A stretch of 22,374 bases of DNA from an uncultured bacterium (GTDB lineage: Bacteria > Verrucomicrobiota > Lentisphaeria > Victivallales > Victivallaceae): positions 1-22,374 of the forward strand of contig URVC01000065.1 of NCBI GenBank assembly GCA_900551245.1. Reading direction: 5' to 3'. Under the pieces are notes generated by a model. It saw nothing but the letters and a program-made list of their open reading frames with translations. It was not told the DNA's origin and did no database searches. A program made the translations under genes and the position numbers. This document shows, one piece after another, positions 1 through 7,880 of the stretch. How positions within the stretch are numbered: the first letter of the stretch is position 1; each line of letters begins with the position of its first letter.

Positions 1-33
1 CCGCAACGGTTATAATTTATCGAAAACTTGCTG

Positions 34-561
34 TTATTTAGGGATAGGTTCTAAATTCATCCGGTAACTCGGGCGCGGAATCGATTCCGTCTTGAAACTG
101 GTCATGGCCCAATTGCGATAAGAGCTGCCGGTTTCCATTCCCTTCAACTCACCGAAGCCGCAATTCATTACGTAAGTCCGTTCCACCGGAGCGGTGGCCG
201 AAGGACAGAGCAGAAGTTTGCAGTTCCGCCCGTCCGCCCCCTGATAGGTGGTGGCGCCGGATATCGGCAGCAGATTGGCCAGCCACAGCATGCCATACCA
301 TTTTTTGTTGGCGTTGAGCGCATTCGACGGCCCATTCGTAAGCTCAAGATTCTCCGCAAACGGCCTGACTCCATACATTCCCTCGTAGGAGAAGAGCGCC
401 AGCCCGAGCTGCTTGAGGTTGTTGAGGCAGGTCGTGGTCTTCGCTCGCATGCGCGCCTTGTTCAACGCGGGCAACAGCATACTGGCCAGAATGGCAATAA
501 TGGCTATTACTATGAGGAGTTCAATCAAGGTAAATCTTCTGCCGAATCTGCAATTCCTCAT
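34..561 (-). CDS. Short type II secretion pseudopilin-like protein (prepilin N-terminal methylation domain)
   Basis: 175 residues. Residues 10-37 are a type IV pilin/pseudopilin signal: FTLIELL followed by a long hydrophobic helix (IVIAIIAILASMLLPAL) and NKAR, the form typical of the very numerous Lentisphaerota pseudopilin-like proteins. The ATG at 561-559 has a good AAAGGAG ribosome site about six bases upstream. After the helix there is a small globular region with several cysteines (around CLNN, LLCPSA, VMNCGFG). Oddities: the residue before the Phe is Arg, not the Gly normally needed by prepilin peptidase, and the protein stops just after an RPS motif. Family members usually continue for 50-100 residues to a DGH-type motif, so it may be C-terminally truncated. 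It probably sits in the inner membrane or a pilus-like fibre. Family assignment is firm; the function of this member is unknown. Confidence 0.85.
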   Translation of the reverse strand: MRNCRFGRRFTLIELLIVIAIIAILASMLLPALNKARMRAKTTTCLNNLKQLGLALFSYEGMYGVRPFAENLELTNGPSNALNANKKWYGMLWLANLLPISGATTYQGADGRNCKLLLCPSATAPVERTYVMNCGFGELKGMETGSSYRNWAMTSFKTESIPRPSYRMNLEPIPK

Positions 562-601
562 TCGCTGCTCCTTTCCCGCTCATTTCATCTTCAGCCGGCG
601 C

Positions 602-637
602 ATTCATCCCGGGCAACCGGTCTGGAATTCATCCCGG
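602..637. repeat. 11-bp perfect direct repeat in the pseudopilin leader
   Basis: ATTCATCCCGG occurs at 602-612 and again at 627-637 (25-base period), inside the predicted 5' leader of the pseudopilin mRNA. It lies outside any supported coding region. It could be a protein-binding site or chance; nothing else identifies it. Confidence 0.5.
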
Positions 638-652
638 AATTTTTCTTCATTA

Positions 653-681
653 ATTGTACCTGATCCCGCCTCCGAAGTCAA
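653..681 (-). promoter_or_regulatory. Probable sigma70-type promoter of the pseudopilin gene
   Basis: On the minus strand, TTGACT (681-676) and TACAAT (658-653) are separated by 17 bases, close to consensus. The predicted start lies near 646, giving an untranslated leader of about 85 bases before the ATG at 561. A TCAGT-AAT-ACTGA dyad at 702-714 lies just upstream of the -35 box and could be an operator. Confidence 0.6.
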
Positions 682-949
682 TAGCAGGAAATTGAAATAT
701 ATCAGTAATACTGACAATTATATCAGAGATTCTATCAAAATAACCTTTCTCATCACCCGCCCCGGCAGGTGCACGCAATGTTGCGAAAAATTAGAATATT
801 ACACGGAAAAAATCAATACACGCACAATATCCGCACCGCAGGGACAATTTGTGCCGGCATAAGTTTTTCCTGCAAAATGTTCCCCCGGAACATCCGGGAT
901 ATCCAGCTCCTGTGCCCGCAGAATCAACTTTTGAAGAAGTTTCCCGTTC

Positions 950-977
950 TTGCAAGCCGCAGTTTCCCCGCTATAGT
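950..977 (+). promoter_or_regulatory. Probable sigma70-type promoter of the DUF2264 gene
   Basis: TTGCAA (950-955) and TATAGT (972-977) are separated by 16 bases, with a predicted start near 984 and the ATG at 1017. This placement also argues against the upstream in-frame start at 849, which would precede the promoter. Confidence 0.55.
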
Positions 978-1016
978 ATAGAGCGTTACCTCAAAAATAG
1001 AGAAAGATGCGTCAAC

Positions 1017-2171
1017 ATGGATCATCCGCGCCAATACTGGCTCCGGCAGTTGCAGAGCCTTGCCGACCCGGTTCTCAATGCTCTGAACCGGAGAGAACTT
1101 CGAAAGACGATGCCGCAGGAATCCAAAGTCGACCGTTCCGACTGTTCCTGCATGGAGGCGTTCGGCCGGCTGCTCTGCGGCCTCGCCCCGTGGCTGGAAC
1201 TCCCTCCGGACAACAGCGCCGAAGGAGTTTTGCGGCGCCGTTACCAGCAGTCTGCACTCGCCGCAATCGAAGCTGCGGTCAATCCCGCCTCTCCCGACTA
1301 CCTGTGGGCGCCACCAGGAACCAGACAACCCAATCCGCAACTGCTGGTGGATACCGCATTTTTCGCCCACGCTCTGCTCCGGGCTCCGCGACAGCTCATC
1401 GGGGGAATGAGCCGGGATCTGCGAACCATGACCGCGGAACTGCTCTGCCGCTCCCGGGTCATCACCCCCGCTCCGAACAACTGGCTGCTCTTTTCCGCCA
1501 TGGTTGAAGCGGCACTGCTGAAAATGGATTTTCCCGCCGACCTGACCCGGATCGCCTACGCCCTGCGCCAGCACGACCAGTGGTTCAAAGGAGACGGCAT
1601 CTACGGCGACGGCTGCAACTTCTCGTTCGACTACTACAACAGTTACGTCATCCAGCCGATGCTGCTGGATATCACTTCTCTCATCGCCGACCGCTCCGAA
1701 GAGTGGGAAACGCTCCATCGCAAAGTCCTGCAGAGAATCCGCCGCTATGCGGCCATTCTGGAGCGGATGATCGCACCGGATGGCTCCTTCCCCGCTGTCG
1801 GCCGTTCGCTCGCCTACCGGTGCGGCGCCTTCCATGCGCTCAGCACCGTCGCGTTGCACCACGAACTGCCGGAGGAACTGCATCCCGCCGCCGTCCGCGA
1901 GGCGCTTTCCGCCGTTATCGCACGGACACTTGACGCCCCGGACACCCGGGATTCGAACGGCTGGCTCCAGATCGGCCTCTGCGGCCATCAGCCTGCCATC
2001 GGAGAAGTTTACATTTCAACCGGCAGTCTCTATCTGGCTTCCACCGCCTTTTTGCCCCTCGGGCTTCCGGCGGAAGATCCCTTCTGGAGCGCGCCGGCGG
2101 AGCCGTGGAGCGCCGTGAAAATCTGGTCCGGCGGGGACATGCCCGCCGATCACGCGGTCCAGGACCTCTGA
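1017..2171 (+). CDS. DUF2264 domain protein
   Basis: 384 residues from the ATG at 1017. The frame is open from 849, but the earlier part is non-protein-like and lies upstream of the promoter. The sequence has features of the DUF2264 family, an alpha/alpha-toroid fold seen in carbohydrate-related proteins of Bacteroidota and Lentisphaerota: NNWLLFSAMVE, a GDGIYGDG...FDYYNSYVI stretch around residues 197-213, and a C-terminal DPFWSAP..PWSAVKIWSG...DHA ending. The aromatic- and acid-rich toroid fits a sugar-active or sugar-binding role, but no reaction has been established for the family to my knowledge. No signal peptide is visible, so it is probably cytoplasmic. It is convergent with the PFL-family gene, with only 3 bases between the two stop codons. 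Confidence 0.85.
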   Translation: MDHPRQYWLRQLQSLADPVLNALNRRELRKTMPQESKVDRSDCSCMEAFGRLLCGLAPWLELPPDNSAEGVLRRRYQQSALAAIEAAVNPASPDYLWAPPGTRQPNPQLLVDTAFFAHALLRAPRQLIGGMSRDLRTMTAELLCRSRVITPAPNNWLLFSAMVEAALLKMDFPADLTRIAYALRQHDQWFKGDGIYGDGCNFSFDYYNSYVIQPMLLDITSLIADRSEEWETLHRKVLQRIRRYAAILERMIAPDGSFPAVGRSLAYRCGAFHALSTVALHHELPEELHPAAVREALSAVIARTLDAPDTRDSNGWLQIGLCGHQPAIGEVYISTGSLYLASTAFLPLGLPAEDPFWSAPAEPWSAVKIWSGGDMPADHAVQDL

Positions 2172-2174
2172 CGG

Positions 2175-3533
2175 TCAGTTCTTCAAGCTCTGAATCGGCG
2201 CCGGAATCCGTCCGCCGCGGGCGATGAACTCCGCCGGAGAACGGCCGTTCACCCGGATCACCGGCGCCTCGCCCAGCAACCCGCCGAAGGAGACCGTATC
2301 GCCCTCCCGGCAGCCGGCGGCCGGAATCAGCCGCACCGCCGTCGTCTTCGAATTGACCACGCCGATCGCGGCCTCGTCCGCGATGATGCCGGAGATCACT
2401 TCGGCCGGAGTATCCCCCGGAATCGCAATCATATCCAGCCCCACCGAGCAGACCGCCGTCATCGCCTCAAGTTTTTCAATGCTGAGTGCACCGCAACGGG
2501 CCGCTTCGATCATGCCGGCGTCTTCCGACACCGGAATGAACGCACCGGAGAGTCCGCCGACGTGCGAGGAGGCCATCACGCCCCCCTTCTTCACCGCGTC
2601 GTTGAGCATTGCCAGAGCGGCGGTCGTCCCGTGACAGCCGCACTTCTCCAGCCCCATCGATTCCAGAATGTAGGCGACCGAATCCCCGACGGCGGGCGTC
2701 GGTGCCAGCGAAAGATCGACGATTCCGAACGGCACCCCCAGCCGCTCGGAGGCTTCCCGCGCCACAAGCTGCCCCACCCGGGTGATCTTGAACGCCGTCC
2801 GCTTGATCGTCTCCGCCACCTCCGTAAGGTCACACGCGCCGCGGCGGCGGATCGCCGACGCCACCACCCCGGGGCCGGAAACTCCGACGTTGATGACCGT
2901 CTCCGGTTCCCCCATGCCGTGGAATGCACCGGCCATGAACGGATTATCCTCCGGAACATTGGCGAACACCACCAGTTTCGCACAGCCGATCGACTGCCGG
3001 TCGGCGGTCAGCTCCGCCGTTTTGCGGACAATCCGCCCCATTTCAGCGACCGCATCCATGTTGATTCCGGCCTTCGTGCTGGCCACATTGACCGAGGAAC
3101 AGACCCGTTCCGTCACCGAAAGCGCTTCCGGAATCGACTCGATCAGCACCCGGCTCCCATCGGTAAATCCCTTCTGTACCAGCGCACTGTAACCGCCGAT
3201 GAAGTTGATGCCGAGCTCGTGTGCGGCACGGTCAAGTGTCCGCGCCAGACGGACCGTCTCCTCCGCGTTCAACCCGCCCGCCATCAGAGCGATCGGCGTC
3301 ACGGAAACGCGCTTGTTGATGATCGGAATGCCGTATTTTTTTTCGATCTCCTCGCCGGTTTTGACCAGATTCGCCGCCCGGCGCATGATGCAGTCGTAGA
3401 TGCGGTCGGCCAGACGTTTCGCATCGTCACACCGGCAGTTGTACAGTGAAATCCCCATCGTGATCGTGCGGATATCGAGCCGCTCCTCACGAATCATGCT
3501 GATGGTTTCCAAGATATCTCTGGAGTCGATCAT
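2175..3533 (-). CDS. PFL-family (UPF0210/DUF711) protein
   Basis: 452 residues, matching the usual length of about 450. The start is the ATG at 3533-3531, where the family N-terminus MIDSRDILETISMI begins. The open frame extends to 3863, but that part is the out-of-frame shadow of the ACT gene. Characteristic segments are DIRTITMGISLYNC, the GGLNAEETVRLARTLD region, INFIGGYSALVQKG, and GVSGPGVVASAI near the middle. Structures of this family have a pyruvate-formate-lyase-like barrel, hence the name; its reaction is not established. It is cotranscribed with the ACT-domain gene immediately upstream (2 bases between them, AGGA ribosome site inside the end of that gene). This pairing is conserved across many bacteria and archaea, implying that the ACT protein is its partner or regulator. 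Confidence 0.93.
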   Translation of the reverse strand: MIDSRDILETISMIREERLDIRTITMGISLYNCRCDDAKRLADRIYDCIMRRAANLVKTGEEIEKKYGIPIINKRVSVTPIALMAGGLNAEETVRLARTLDRAAHELGINFIGGYSALVQKGFTDGSRVLIESIPEALSVTERVCSSVNVASTKAGINMDAVAEMGRIVRKTAELTADRQSIGCAKLVVFANVPEDNPFMAGAFHGMGEPETVINVGVSGPGVVASAIRRRGACDLTEVAETIKRTAFKITRVGQLVAREASERLGVPFGIVDLSLAPTPAVGDSVAYILESMGLEKCGCHGTTAALAMLNDAVKKGGVMASSHVGGLSGAFIPVSEDAGMIEAARCGALSIEKLEAMTAVCSVGLDMIAIPGDTPAEVISGIIADEAAIGVVNSKTTAVRLIPAAGCREGDTVSFGGLLGEAPVIRVNGRSPAEFIARGGRIPAPIQSLKN

Positions 3534-3535
3534 GG

Positions 3536-3805
3536 TCAGATCCTGTGCATGGAGTTGAAAATGTCTTCGTGCATGACATGAATGTCGAGACCATCCTTCC
3601 GTCCAAGCGCGGACATGCGGTCGACAAAATCGTTGAAGGTCACCGTCAACGCCCGGATGTCGACAATCATAATCATGGTGAAATACCCATTGAGCACCGT
3701 CTGGGAGATGTCGAGGATGTTTGCCCCGTATTCGGCACAGCCCGCACTCACTTTGGCGATAATTCCGACAGAATCCCGTCCGACGACGGAAACAACAGCT
3801 TTCAT
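3536..3805 (-). CDS. ACT domain protein (UPF0237), partner of the PFL-family protein
   Basis: 89 residues made of a single ACT domain: MKAVVSVVGRDSVGIIAKVSAGCAEYGANILDIS is the first beta-alpha-beta unit, with the Gly-Ile turn at the ligand site, followed by GYFTMIMIVDI. ACT domains bind small ligands, often amino acids, and usually dimerise. The ATG at 3805-3803 is preceded by AAGGGAA at good spacing. It is the first gene of a two-gene operon with the UPF0210 gene, an arrangement known from many genomes, so it probably senses a ligand for that protein. The ligand cannot be read from the sequence. Confidence 0.92.
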   Translation of the reverse strand: MKAVVSVVGRDSVGIIAKVSAGCAEYGANILDISQTVLNGYFTMIMIVDIRALTVTFNDFVDRMSALGRKDGLDIHVMHEDIFNSMHRI

Positions 3806-3835
3806 GGCAATTCCCTTTCGATGTGTTTGCGGGAT

Positions 3836-3863
3836 AACATACCCCTGAATTGCGGATTATCAA
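3836..3863 (-). promoter_or_regulatory. Probable promoter of the ACT/PFL operon
   Basis: On the minus strand, TTGATA (3863-3858) and TATGTT (3841-3836) are separated by 16 bases, with about 30 bases to the ACT start codon. It sits directly after the putative terminator of the upstream O-antigen-ligase-like gene. Confidence 0.45.
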
Positions 3864-3866
3864 ACG

Positions 3867-3905
3867 AAAAAATGGAATTCCGTCTCATCCGCCTGCCGCA
3901 GACGG
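3867..3905 (-). terminator. Possible intrinsic terminator of the purU / O-antigen-ligase unit
   Basis: Read on the minus strand, CCGTCT (3905-3900) can pair with AGACGG (3885-3880), and a run of six T (3872-3867) follows 7 bases later. The loop is long (14 bases) and could fold differently, so this is moderate evidence only. It starts right after the stop codon at 3907. Confidence 0.4.
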
Positions 3906-3906
3906 C

Positions 3907-5733
3907 CTATTTCCGCGTCTCCAATTCAAATTCCGCCGCCAGCGCCTGGTACTTGGGATTGGAGGGGAAGAGTTCCAGCATCCGTCGCAGATGCTTCGCC
4001 GCCGCGGCACGGTTTCCGCGCGCCATCTCCAGATCGAAGAAGCGCCGGTAGAGCGAAGGCCGGTCCGGCGTGCAGCGGGCCGCCTCGCGATAACATTTCT
4101 CCGCCATCGCACCGTCGCGGCGGCTCCAGAAATAGTCCCCGGCAATCTCCCACGGGAACGGGGAACCGGGACGCAATGCCACCGCCTCCCGGAGCGCCTT
4201 CACCACTTCGGCATCCGAAACCGGCCGCAAACGATCCTGCGCCGACTGCGGCCGCGCCAGCGTAATCAGCCGGTCATACGCCATTTCCGCCCGCAACCAG
4301 AGGATGTTCCCCATCGCCGCCACGGCGGCAAGCAGCATCCCCGCCGCGACCAGCAGCCAGCGCCGCCGCCCGCGAGCAGCCATCTGCGCGGAGGCTTCCG
4401 GCAATGCGGCAACCAGCATCGCTCCAGCCGCCGCCATGGAAGCGGGGATCTGCAGATCGACATCCATATGCGCATGAAGCAGAAACGCGCACTCCCCCCA
4501 GAAGACGGCACGGGCAAATCCATCCGCCCCCTCTTCCGGCGTCTCTTCTCCGCCGCGCCGGAAGATCCTCCGCCCGAGCCAGAAGAGCGGCAACAGCACG
4601 GCGGCAAGCGCCACCGCCCCGCCGATCACACCGGTCTGCGAAGCGAACGCCATGACCAGATTGTGCGGATCGTGCGCCGATTCATCGGTCCCGGTGGTTT
4701 TGAGCTCCATATGCCGATAGAAGAATCCGCCCCAGCCGTGACCGGCAAGCGGTTTTTCCGCAATCATCTTCACGGAACTGCGCAGGTAGTCGACCCGCTC
4801 CGCCATCGAACCGAAACCGCGTCCGGCCCGGTGGATGTAGATCGCTCCGCCGACGATTGCCAGTGCCAGTACCACCACCGGAATGCAGCGGTAAATCCGC
4901 CGCTTCGGCAACGTCATGGCAAACGCTCCCGCCGTCAGCAGTGCGGCGAGAAACGCCGCCCGGCTCCGGGTCAGCAGCAGCACCGCGGCCAGTCCGGAGA
5001 ACACCAGACCGCAGAGAAGAATCCGGGAGAGCCGGACCGGTTCGAAATGACCGGCAAACCGCCAGACCGCATACAATGTCACCGGCAGCAGGAGGAGGAG
5101 ATAGCCGGCCAGCACATTGCAGGAGACGAAGGTGGCGAACACACGGTCGTCGTTGATCTTCGCCACCATCACGTGGCTGATCGGAATTCCTTCGGCGATC
5201 TGCTTCTCCACAAACTCACGCGTCTCGGCAAATCCGACAAAATACTGGGAGAGGCCGGAGTAGATCAGCCAGCACGCCCCCGCCGCAAGCGCCGCGCAGA
5301 ACCAGCGGCGTTCTTCCGGCCGGTTCCGCAGCCAGAGCCGGACGGCCAGCACATACGCACCGATGCCGGCCAGATGGATCGTCTCCCCCACGGCATAATC
5401 GATCGTGGCGGCATTGATCCAGCCGATCAGCGAGACAAGGACCAGCCCGAAGCTCCAGAGCAGTGCGGTGGCGCCGCCTGAGGTGCGCAACGGCCGCATT
5501 CCGGGCGCAAACACCACCAGTGCGGCAAACAGCGCCACGCCGGAAAAGATTCCGAACGAATGCGCCGGCCAGTTGATGATCAGCCAGGAGAAAAGATCCC
5601 CCGGATAAAACGACGTCGCTTCCGGAAGAACAGCCAGAGAACCGAATTTCAACGGCAGAAGAAACGTGAGCCCGATCAAATATCCGGCACACCACTTCGC
5701 CGCCCAGCCGCCGTTCTCCCGCCGCCCGTTCAT
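3907..5733 (-). CDS. O-antigen ligase / polymerase-like (Wzy_C family) membrane protein with C-terminal TPR region
   Basis: 608 residues. There are about 10-12 hydrophobic segments between residues 15 and 480. The Wzy_C family core is visible: LLLTRSRAAFLA (about 253-263), then the periplasmic loop with GHGWGGF (331-337) and HDPHNLVMAFASQTGVIGG (354-372). These correspond to the conserved Arg and HN-L...E/Q-x-G motifs of the O-antigen ligase/polymerase and WaaL/PglL superfamily. From about 500 to 608 the sequence forms tetratricopeptide-like helices (FPWEIAGDYFWSRRDGAMAEKCYREAARCTP and the next repeat). It probably transfers or polymerises lipid-linked glycans at the inner membrane; the acceptor is unknown. 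Its ATG overlaps the purU stop (ATGA), indicating translational coupling, although no functional link with purU is obvious. Confidence 0.85.
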   Translation of the reverse strand: MNGRRENGGWAAKWCAGYLIGLTFLLPLKFGSLAVLPEATSFYPGDLFSWLIINWPAHSFGIFSGVALFAALVVFAPGMRPLRTSGGATALLWSFGLVLVSLIGWINAATIDYAVGETIHLAGIGAYVLAVRLWLRNRPEERRWFCAALAAGACWLIYSGLSQYFVGFAETREFVEKQIAEGIPISHVMVAKINDDRVFATFVSCNVLAGYLLLLLPVTLYAVWRFAGHFEPVRLSRILLCGLVFSGLAAVLLLTRSRAAFLAALLTAGAFAMTLPKRRIYRCIPVVVLALAIVGGAIYIHRAGRGFGSMAERVDYLRSSVKMIAEKPLAGHGWGGFFYRHMELKTTGTDESAHDPHNLVMAFASQTGVIGGAVALAAVLLPLFWLGRRIFRRGGEETPEEGADGFARAVFWGECAFLLHAHMDVDLQIPASMAAAGAMLVAALPEASAQMAARGRRRWLLVAAGMLLAAVAAMGNILWLRAEMAYDRLITLARPQSAQDRLRPVSDAEVVKALREAVALRPGSPFPWEIAGDYFWSRRDGAMAEKCYREAARCTPDRPSLYRRFFDLEMARGNRAAAAKHLRRMLELFPSNPKYQALAAEFELETRK

Positions 5734-6581
5734 CGTGAAAACACAATCGTTCGGCAGCCGGAGGTAATCACCCGGTGCTCCAGATGAGCGCGGACCGCTC
5801 GGGTGAGCACCCGGCGTTCGATGTCCTTGCCGATGTTTTTGAGATCAGCAGGATCGTTCTCGTGGGAAATCCGCTCCACATCCTGTTCAATAATCGGCCC
5901 CTCGTCGAGTTCGGCGGTGGCGTAATGGGCCGTGGCTCCGATCATCTTCACCCCGCGCTCCCAGGCGCGCTCGTAGGGATTCCCCCCCTGAAACGCGGGA
6001 AGGAAGGCGTGGTGAATGTTGATGATCCGCTGCGGGAACTGCTCGATGAAGTGATCGGAAAGAATCTGCATGTAGCGGGCCAGCACCACCAGGTCGATCC
6101 GGTGCCGTTTCAGCAGATCCAGCACCCGCTCCTCCTGAGCCGCCTTTCCGTCCGGCACCATCGGGCAGCAGTAGAACGGAATCCGGAAGCGGTCCGCCAC
6201 GCTCTCCAGGTCCGGATGGTTGCTGATGATCAGGGGAATCCGGCAGTTGAGGTCCCCCTCCTCCGCATGCATCAGCAGATCGTAGAGGCAGTGCGACGTT
6301 TTGGAGACCATGATTGCGACATTCTGCGGCACATCGTCATAATAAAGCGAATAGTGCAGATCGAACTTCCGGGCCAGCTGAGCGAAATCCTCCTCCAGCT
6401 GTTTGCGGGTGGTCTGCTCGTAGAGATCGATGATGATCCGCATGAAATATTTGTTTTCCCGCACATCGGTGTACTGCCGGCAGAGCAGAATGTTGTAGCC
6501 GTGCGAATAGAAAAACGTTGAGATCTCCGCCAGCAGCCCCTTCCGGTCACTGGTCTGTATCAGAAAAATCGCTTTCCGCAT
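5730..6581 (-). CDS. purU: Formyltetrahydrofolate deformylase
   Basis: 283 residues, the usual length for PurU. An N-terminal ACT domain (residues 3-80, starting AIFLIQTSDRKGLLAEIS) is followed by a formyltransferase-fold catalytic domain (about 87-283). The latter carries IINIHHAFLPAFQGG (N188, H190) and AELDEGPIIEQD (D226), the Asn-His-Asp catalytic set of this family. It hydrolyses 10-formyl-THF to formate and THF, supplying formate (for example to PurT) and balancing one-carbon pools. In E. coli the ACT domain mediates control by glycine and methionine; that control is inferred here. The ribosome site is weak (GGAATGGA), and the promoter in the 84-base gap upstream is not clear. No purine genes are adjacent. 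Confidence 0.95.
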   Translation of the reverse strand: MRKAIFLIQTSDRKGLLAEISTFFYSHGYNILLCRQYTDVRENKYFMRIIIDLYEQTTRKQLEEDFAQLARKFDLHYSLYYDDVPQNVAIMVSKTSHCLYDLLMHAEEGDLNCRIPLIISNHPDLESVADRFRIPFYCCPMVPDGKAAQEERVLDLLKRHRIDLVVLARYMQILSDHFIEQFPQRIINIHHAFLPAFQGGNPYERAWERGVKMIGATAHYATAELDEGPIIEQDVERISHENDPADLKNIGKDIERRVLTRAVRAHLEHRVITSGCRTIVFSR

Positions 6582-6665
6582 AAAAAATCCATTCCGAAAT
6601 TACAAGTTGTCCGCAAATGCAATCTGTTAAAGATAGCACTTCCCGGAACAATTTTCCAGTCCGCG

Positions 6666-7634
6666 TCAGAGTCCGTCGGCGAAATCGATGGCGCGGGCAT
6701 TCTCCAGAATGAGCGCCCAGCTCTCCTCGGGCCCGGGCGTCGACTGGCGGAGAAAGTTGACGAAATCGGCACAGCGGCGAACCTCTTCCGGGAATTCCAC
6801 CACAGAAATTGTCCCGTCGCACCGGAGCACGCGGATTCCGCCGCGCGCATCTTTCGGTTTGTCGAATGCGACCGGCAGGCGACCGCAATCCGCCCTCCCC
6901 TCCGTAAGTCCGCTGCCCACGTAGGCGATCTTCAGGTTGGATTCGGCAATCTCCCCGCCGCCCGGCAGCAGCACGCTCCGGTCGAGGCACTCCTGATCGA
7001 TCAGCCGTTTCACCCCCGCGGCTCCTTCGCCGACCGGAAACAGGCCGCGGGAGTCGACGCAATAGATGGTGCAGGCGACGCCGATCCGTCGAAAAAGCTC
7101 CAGATCTGCAGGCTGGGCGGCCGCGGCGTTCCGGAAGAGATGCAGCCCCGTCATGCAGAGCACCGCAAGCAGGCAGAGCAGGATGCCGATTCCCGCGGCT
7201 CCGGCCATCAGGTTGCGGCGTTTCCCTGCGGCAAGAAGTTCCGCGGGGAGTTCCGGAACCGCGCCGGCGGCCTTTTTCTCTTCTCCGACCGGCTCCGGCT
7301 CTTTTTCAGGCTCTGCCGCCGCATTCCCGTTGGATGGAAAGAGCGTTGGAGGCACCGCCGAAGCCGGGCGGAGCAGCGGTGGAGGCAGCGGCACCACCCG
7401 GGGACCGTTTGCAGAATCCGGACGGGGAATCCGCACACGCTGATTGCAGGCGGGACAGACGGCCAGCCTGCCGCTCCAGGCTTTCGGCACCGAGATATGC
7501 TGCCCGCACACTTCGCAGGAAAACTTGAATGTCTCCGGCTTGGGCGAGAGAGCCGCGCCGGGGAGCCTGCTCCCGCAAGTCGGACAAAACGCAGCGGAAT
7601 CCGGCACAACAGTGCCGCACTGAAGACACTTCAT
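6666..7634 (-). CDS. Double zinc-ribbon, single-pass membrane protein with pseudopilin-like C-terminal domain
   Basis: 322 residues. Two Cys4 zinc ribbons lie at the N-terminus: C3-x2-C6...C17-x2-C20 and C40-x2-C43...C60-x2-C63. A low-complexity Pro/Glu/Ala linker spans about 71-135, one transmembrane helix is at about 143-166, and a 155-residue extracytoplasmic domain follows. The last part (LELFRRIGVACTIYCVDSRG...LFPVGEG...IRVLRCDGTISVVEF) resembles the globular part of Lentisphaerota pseudopilins, with their water-soluble strand and DG motif; this is inferred from pattern, not from a search. The zinc ribbons should be cytoplasmic. The start at 7634 gives an intact first ribbon and has a G-rich ribosome site directly upstream. 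Function unknown. Confidence 0.8.
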   Translation of the reverse strand: MKCLQCGTVVPDSAAFCPTCGSRLPGAALSPKPETFKFSCEVCGQHISVPKAWSGRLAVCPACNQRVRIPRPDSANGPRVVPLPPPLLRPASAVPPTLFPSNGNAAAEPEKEPEPVGEEKKAAGAVPELPAELLAAGKRRNLMAGAAGIGILLCLLAVLCMTGLHLFRNAAAAQPADLELFRRIGVACTIYCVDSRGLFPVGEGAAGVKRLIDQECLDRSVLLPGGGEIAESNLKIAYVGSGLTEGRADCGRLPVAFDKPKDARGGIRVLRCDGTISVVEFPEEVRRCADFVNFLRQSTPGPEESWALILENARAIDFADGL

Positions 7635-7843
7635 CCCTTCCCCCCCGAACTCGTTTCTGAACTCATCCTTGAACTATATAACATAACATCATCGAAAAAA
7701 AAATCAATGTTTTTCCCCATTTTTTTACTGGAGTTGCGGCAATGCACGATGACAAAAAATTCTCACTGCAGAGACAAGTTCTTTTTTTTCGCCTCGTCAT
7801 CGGACTTTTCTGCAGAAAATTCAATTTTTTTTGCAGAGACCGT

Positions 7844-7871
7844 TTGCAAAAATAAAAAAGTGGTCTATTTT
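7844..7871 (+). promoter_or_regulatory. Probable promoter of tRNA-Met
   Basis: TTGCAA (7844-7849) and TATTTT (7866-7871) are separated by 16 bases and end about 9 bases before the mature tRNA 5' end. The preceding 200 bases (7635-7843) are strikingly AT-rich compared with the genes on either side. I see no gene in them. Confidence 0.55.
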
Positions 7872-7880
7872 AAGTGGCGT

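Larger units (their letters stand above)
562..1016. other. 455-base divergent intergenic region, no supported gene
   Basis: This region lies between the divergent pseudopilin and DUF2264 genes. It is visibly more AT-rich than the flanks between about 640 and 800. It holds promoters for both genes, the 11-bp direct repeat at 602-637, the dyad TCAGT-AAT-ACTGA at 702-714, and a perfect hairpin CCCGGA-ACA-TCCGGG at 884-898. The open frames that cross it have no ribosome site and no recognisable protein character, so I do not call a gene here. Confidence 0.6.

Noticed and set aside
413..862. 149-residue plus-strand open frame overlapping the pseudopilin and its control region
   Set aside because: Mostly antisense or intergenic, contains the pseudopilin promoter, no recognisable domain.
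924..1988. 354-residue minus-strand open frame opposite the DUF2264 gene
   Set aside because: Antisense shadow of a GC-rich gene, with Arg/Gly/Val-rich, low-information sequence, and no family features.
2168..2178. CTGA-cgg-TCAG palindrome between convergent stops
   Set aside because: Two convergent TGA codons are always complementary; only one extra pair, so no real signal.
2562..3449. 295-residue plus-strand open frame
   Set aside because: Antisense to the PFL-family gene; Arg/His-rich shadow.
3850..5481. 543-residue plus-strand open frame
   Set aside because: Antisense shadow of the O-antigen-ligase-like gene; extremely Arg/Pro/His/Gln-rich and without protein-like hydrophobic pattern.
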